64,000 nt of DNA from NCBI GenBank assembly GCA_029582165.1, contig CM055870.1:42639513-42703512 (forward strand). Reading direction: 5' to 3'. The position numbers were made by a program, and so were the translations under genes. Shown one piece after another: positions 60,988 to 64,000 of the stretch. The notes under the pieces are model-generated. The model had not been told where the DNA came from and searched no databases. It saw only the letters and a list, made by a program, of their open reading frames with translations. The stretch comes from Portulaca oleracea. Taxonomy: Eukaryota > Streptophyta > Magnoliopsida > Caryophyllales > Portulacaceae. Position 1 is the first letter of the stretch, and every line of letters starts with the position of its first letter.

Positions 60988-61620
60988 AGCCAGCTCGCCC
61001 GAGCCGTCTCTTGGCTCGCCCGAGCACAGCTTCTGCCGAACATGAACTGGGCGTCAGAGGGCAAGCTCGACCGAGCCACCCATCGGCTCGCCCGAGCCGT
61101 GCTGTCGGAGATGCCGCGCGCGACCGCCGACGATCGGCAGCGGAAGGCCCGCCGCTCGAGCCGACCTTCGCCGCCTGAGCCGACATTCTGTCGTCGACAC
61201 CTTTTTTCATTTGGCTTAATTTTGGGTTTAGTATAAATAGCTGTTGTTATATTTTTCCAACACTTTTGACTAATTAATGAATGTGCTTATGCATGGAATA
61301 GGGTTGCTCCCTTTCTCTCAAAATCTTGCTTTACTTTATCCATTGATTAATGGTGGTGTTTGCAAGTCTTCTCTTTATTGATCATTTGGTGGATTCTTCC
61401 TTTATGATGGTCATGGTGGGATGCTTGGCTTTGGTGGTGGATTCTCCTTTATCCAAAGTCATATCCAAATCCTTTGGGTTTCAAGCTTTTGTTGATTGTT
61501 GATTCAAGTCTCTCAAGCTAGTCCATCAATCTCTCCCACCGCGCCACGCTCCATTTGCATCGAGCTCAAGGTTTTCATCTAGCTTGAGTTTTTTCCATTG
61601 TTCATACTAGTATTTCTCTA

Positions 61621-63942
61621 TTGTTGGATTTTGGTATTTTGGTTGAAATATTGGTGTTTCCCATCCCTTGTGACTCCAAGTGTGTTGGAGAAATTGTTAT
61701 TGCTATTGTGTTTGTTGATTTTGATGCATACGCTAGTGAAGAAGGGGAAGTTGCGGCCGTTTCGCGTGACCAAGGAGGCGCCCTCGTCTTGAGGCGAGCT
61801 TTGCATGTTCAAGAAGCTCCTCTTGACCGAGGCCAGCGAGAGACTATATTCCAAACTCGATGCTTAGTTGGAGGCAAGGTGTGCGATCTCATCATCGACG
61901 GAGGAAGCTGCACTAATGTAGCCTCTACCTATATGGTTAACAAACTGGGGTTACCTCTTTTGCCTCATCCTCGTCCCTATTCGTTGAAATGGCTCAATGA
62001 CTGCGAAGGCATTAAGGTAACCAATCGTGTTTTAGTGAATTTGACTTTTGGCACTAACTACACGGACTCTATTGTTTGTGATGTTGTTCCCATGAGCGCG
62101 TGTCACGTATTGTTGGGTCGACCGTGGCAATTTGACAAGAAAACCACTCATGACGGATCGAGGAATACTTACTCCTTTATCCACAAGGGCAAGAGGGTTA
62201 AACTCCTACCACTAGCACCACATGAAATATCACCACCTAAACCTGGGGCGAGAAGTGAGGAGCCAAAACACTTGAGTGAGACACGGGTCGAGCGAGCCCT
62301 AAGCAAGGGGAAGGCCATTTTTGCCTTGCTCCTCTTAGAGGCGAACACATGTGAGGAAGTGAAACCTAAACACCCTCTCGTTGCCCCCCTTCTTGCTGAA
62401 TTTGGAGATGTATTTCCCGAAGAGCTCCCACCGGGTCTACCTCCCATCCGAGGTATTGAGCATCAAATCGACCTTATACCCGGCGCTCCACTCCCCAACA
62501 AGGCGGCATATCGGTGCAACCCGCAAGAGACAAAGGAGTTACAAAGACAGGTTGACGAACTTATTACACGAGGCTATGTTCGAGAGAGTATGAGTCCGTG
62601 CTCCGTTCCGGCCCTCCTGGTGCCGAAGAAAGATGGAACTTTCCGAATGTGCGTGGATAGCCGAGCCATCAACAACATTACCATCAAGTATCGGTACCCA
62701 ATACCGAGGCTTGATGACATGCTCGATGCACTACATGGCTCCTGTATTTTTTCCAAGATTAACCTACGGAGTGGCTATCATCAAATCCGTATGAAGGAAG
62801 GCGATGAATGGAAAACGGCGTTCAAGACAAAAGGGGGATTATATGAGTGGCTTGTCATGCCATTTGAGCTTTCCAACGCCCCAAGAACATTCATGCGTCT
62901 TATGAATGAGATGTTGAGGCCTTTTATTGGTAAATTCGTCGTGGTTTACTTCGATGATATTCTAGTATATTCGAGGAGTGAAGCGGAGCATGTCGTGCAT
63001 TTGCAACAAGTGTTCGAGGTTTTGCGGCAACAACGACTTTACGGCAAACTGGAGAAGTGTGAATTTTGCACTCCCCAAGTCGCCTTTCTTGGGTATATTA
63101 TTTCCGGCGCGGGAATTTCTATGGATCCCTCAAAGGTGGAGGCCATCCGTTCTTGGCCCACTCCCACCACTATCACGGAGGCGAGGAGCTTCCACGGTCT
63201 TGCTTCATTCTACCGCCGGTTCATCAAGGGTTTTAGTACCCTTACCGCCCCTATTACTGAGTGCATGAAGAACGGCGCTTTTGAGTGGACCCGAGTAGCC
63301 CAAGGAGCTTTTGAGAATCTGAAGTCACAACTTTGTGAGGCTCCGGTACTTGCTCTCCCGGATTTCACACTAGCCTTCGAAGTTGATTGCGATGCTAGCG
63401 GAGTAGGCATTGGAGCCGTATTGATGCAAAACCAACGCCCTATTGCCTATTTCAGTGAGAAACTCAGCGGGTCAAGGAGAAACTATTCCACGTATGATAA
63501 GGAGTTTTATGCTCTCGTACGAGCTTTAGATCATTGGTCACACTACTTGAGGCCAAGCCAGTTTGTCCTTCATTCAGACCATGAGGCGCTCAAGTACCTG
63601 AATGGACAACACAAGCTTAGTTCCCGACATGCCAATTGGGTTGAGTTTCTCTAAGGATTCAATTTTGTGGCGAAACACAAGAAGGGGAGCGTGAATGTGG
63701 TCGCCGATGCTCTATCGAGGAGACACTCTCTTCTTTCTGTGGTTGAAGCAAGGGTACTTGGGTTTCAACACTTGAAAGAGTTTTACAAGGAGGATGATGA
63801 CTTTAAATCACACCTCGATGGTAGTGATGGGCCGTATTTACTTCAAGAAGGATTTCTTTTCAAGGGCAACAAGTTGTGCGTTCCTAAGTGTCCATTGAGG
63901 AAGCTTCAGTGCGGAGGTACATGGGGGTGGACTAGCCGGTAA
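61621..63942 (+). pseudogene. Ty3/Gypsy (chromovirus-like) protease-RT-RNase H, gag missing
   Basis: A 677-codon open frame ends at TAA (63652-63654). From about residue 38 it enters chromovirus-type polyprotein: retropepsin [20 protein letters not shown] (residues about 78-97; D-G-G instead of D-S-G, common in this group) and [14 protein letters not shown] follows: [31 protein letters not shown] and the catalytic YFDDILVYS (62946-62972). RNase H reads [17 protein letters not shown] and [15 protein letters not shown]. After the stop the same frame continues AKHKKGSVNVVADALSRR up to about 63900. No gag ORF precedes; the first 35 or so codons are read from leader-like DNA. The stop falls where the family has Gln (EFLQ), a C-to-T change. 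Confidence 0.9.
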
Positions 63943-64000
63943 CTTCGGTATCAATAAGACCATTGACATGTTGAAAGAGCACTTTTATTGGCCGAAGATG
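63900..64000 (+). pseudogene. Ty3/Gypsy integrase zinc-binding start, cut by the window
   Basis: After a frameshift near 63900, the plus strand reads VHGGGLAGNFGINKTIDMLK and then EHFYWPKM. This is the H2C2 N-terminal segment of integrase (HGGGL.GHFG..KT......F.WP.M). The core domain would lie beyond the window edge. Confidence 0.85.

Larger units (their letters stand above)
59976..61620 (+). other. Non-coding, LTR-like DNA before the right-hand Gypsy pol
   Basis: It begins TGTAAAACCCCGGAAATTC, which could be an LTR start. TGGCATCAGAG at 60977-60987 is one base from the tRNA-Met PBS core. GC-rich DNA at 60980-61110 repeats GGCTCGCCCGAGCC, and a TATAAATAG box lies near 61233. From there to 61620 the sequence is leader-like. 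The ORFs around 60780-61236 read through GC-rich repeats and show no domain. I cannot fix LTR borders without a second copy. Confidence 0.45.

Noticed and set aside
60779..61236. Overlapping 100-143-codon ORFs on both strands
   Set aside because: They read through GC-rich palindromic DNA; the composition explains the absence of stops and no family is recognisable.

Overview
The window looks like repeat-rich DNA from a plant nuclear genome, probably a eudicot. The evidence is nested LTR retrotransposons (Ty3/Gypsy, Athila-type, Ty1/Copia), plant L1-type LINEs with DUF4283/CCHC ORF1s, hAT-type non-autonomous elements, GT-AG introns and a plant Ulp1-like (C48) gene inside an element with terminal inverted repeats. 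I cannot name the species, and I find no host housekeeping gene, tRNA, rRNA or CRISPR array.

Layout. (1) 1-5093: decayed minus-strand Ty3/Gypsy element (integrase, RNase H, RT, protease, gag, PBS, 5' LTR); its other end lies outside the window. (2) 5094-9867: non-coding, with a 46-bp tandem repeat, an exact 36-bp duplication and a truncated second copy of the Gypsy LTR. (3) 9868-11617: LINE relic. (4) 11618-11823 and 41791 to about 43970: one Ty1/Copia 3' end, split by a roughly 30-kb insertion and also carrying a small hAT element. (5) 11824-41790: that insertion, a MULE-like element with about 120-bp inverted ends. It holds a multi-exon Ulp1-like gene whose longer introns and whole 3' flank are filled with a 22-bp minisatellite built on ATGAGCATT; the 3' array alone is about 22.6 kb with higher-order repeats near 776 bp. 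(6) 44448-54220: complete but non-autonomous Athila-like element on the minus strand, with a 5-bp target duplication (ATGAT), two 1.4-kb LTRs, a tRNA-Asp PBS, broken gag-protease and envelope-position ORFs, and no RT or integrase. A 323-bp hAT element lies inside it. (7) About 54640-59975: plus-strand LINE with ORF1 and ORF2, interrupted by a 664-bp hAT element. (8) 59976-64000: LTR-like DNA, then a plus-strand Ty3/Gypsy pol that runs off the window.

Every recognisable coding region carries frameshifts, stops or missing parts. The nesting gives relative ages: the Copia is older than the MULE-like element and the 42.3-kb hAT, the Athila is older than the 47.2-kb hAT, and the LINE is older than the 58.3-kb hAT. 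The most unusual structure is the Ulp1 element with its shared intronic and 3' minisatellite.
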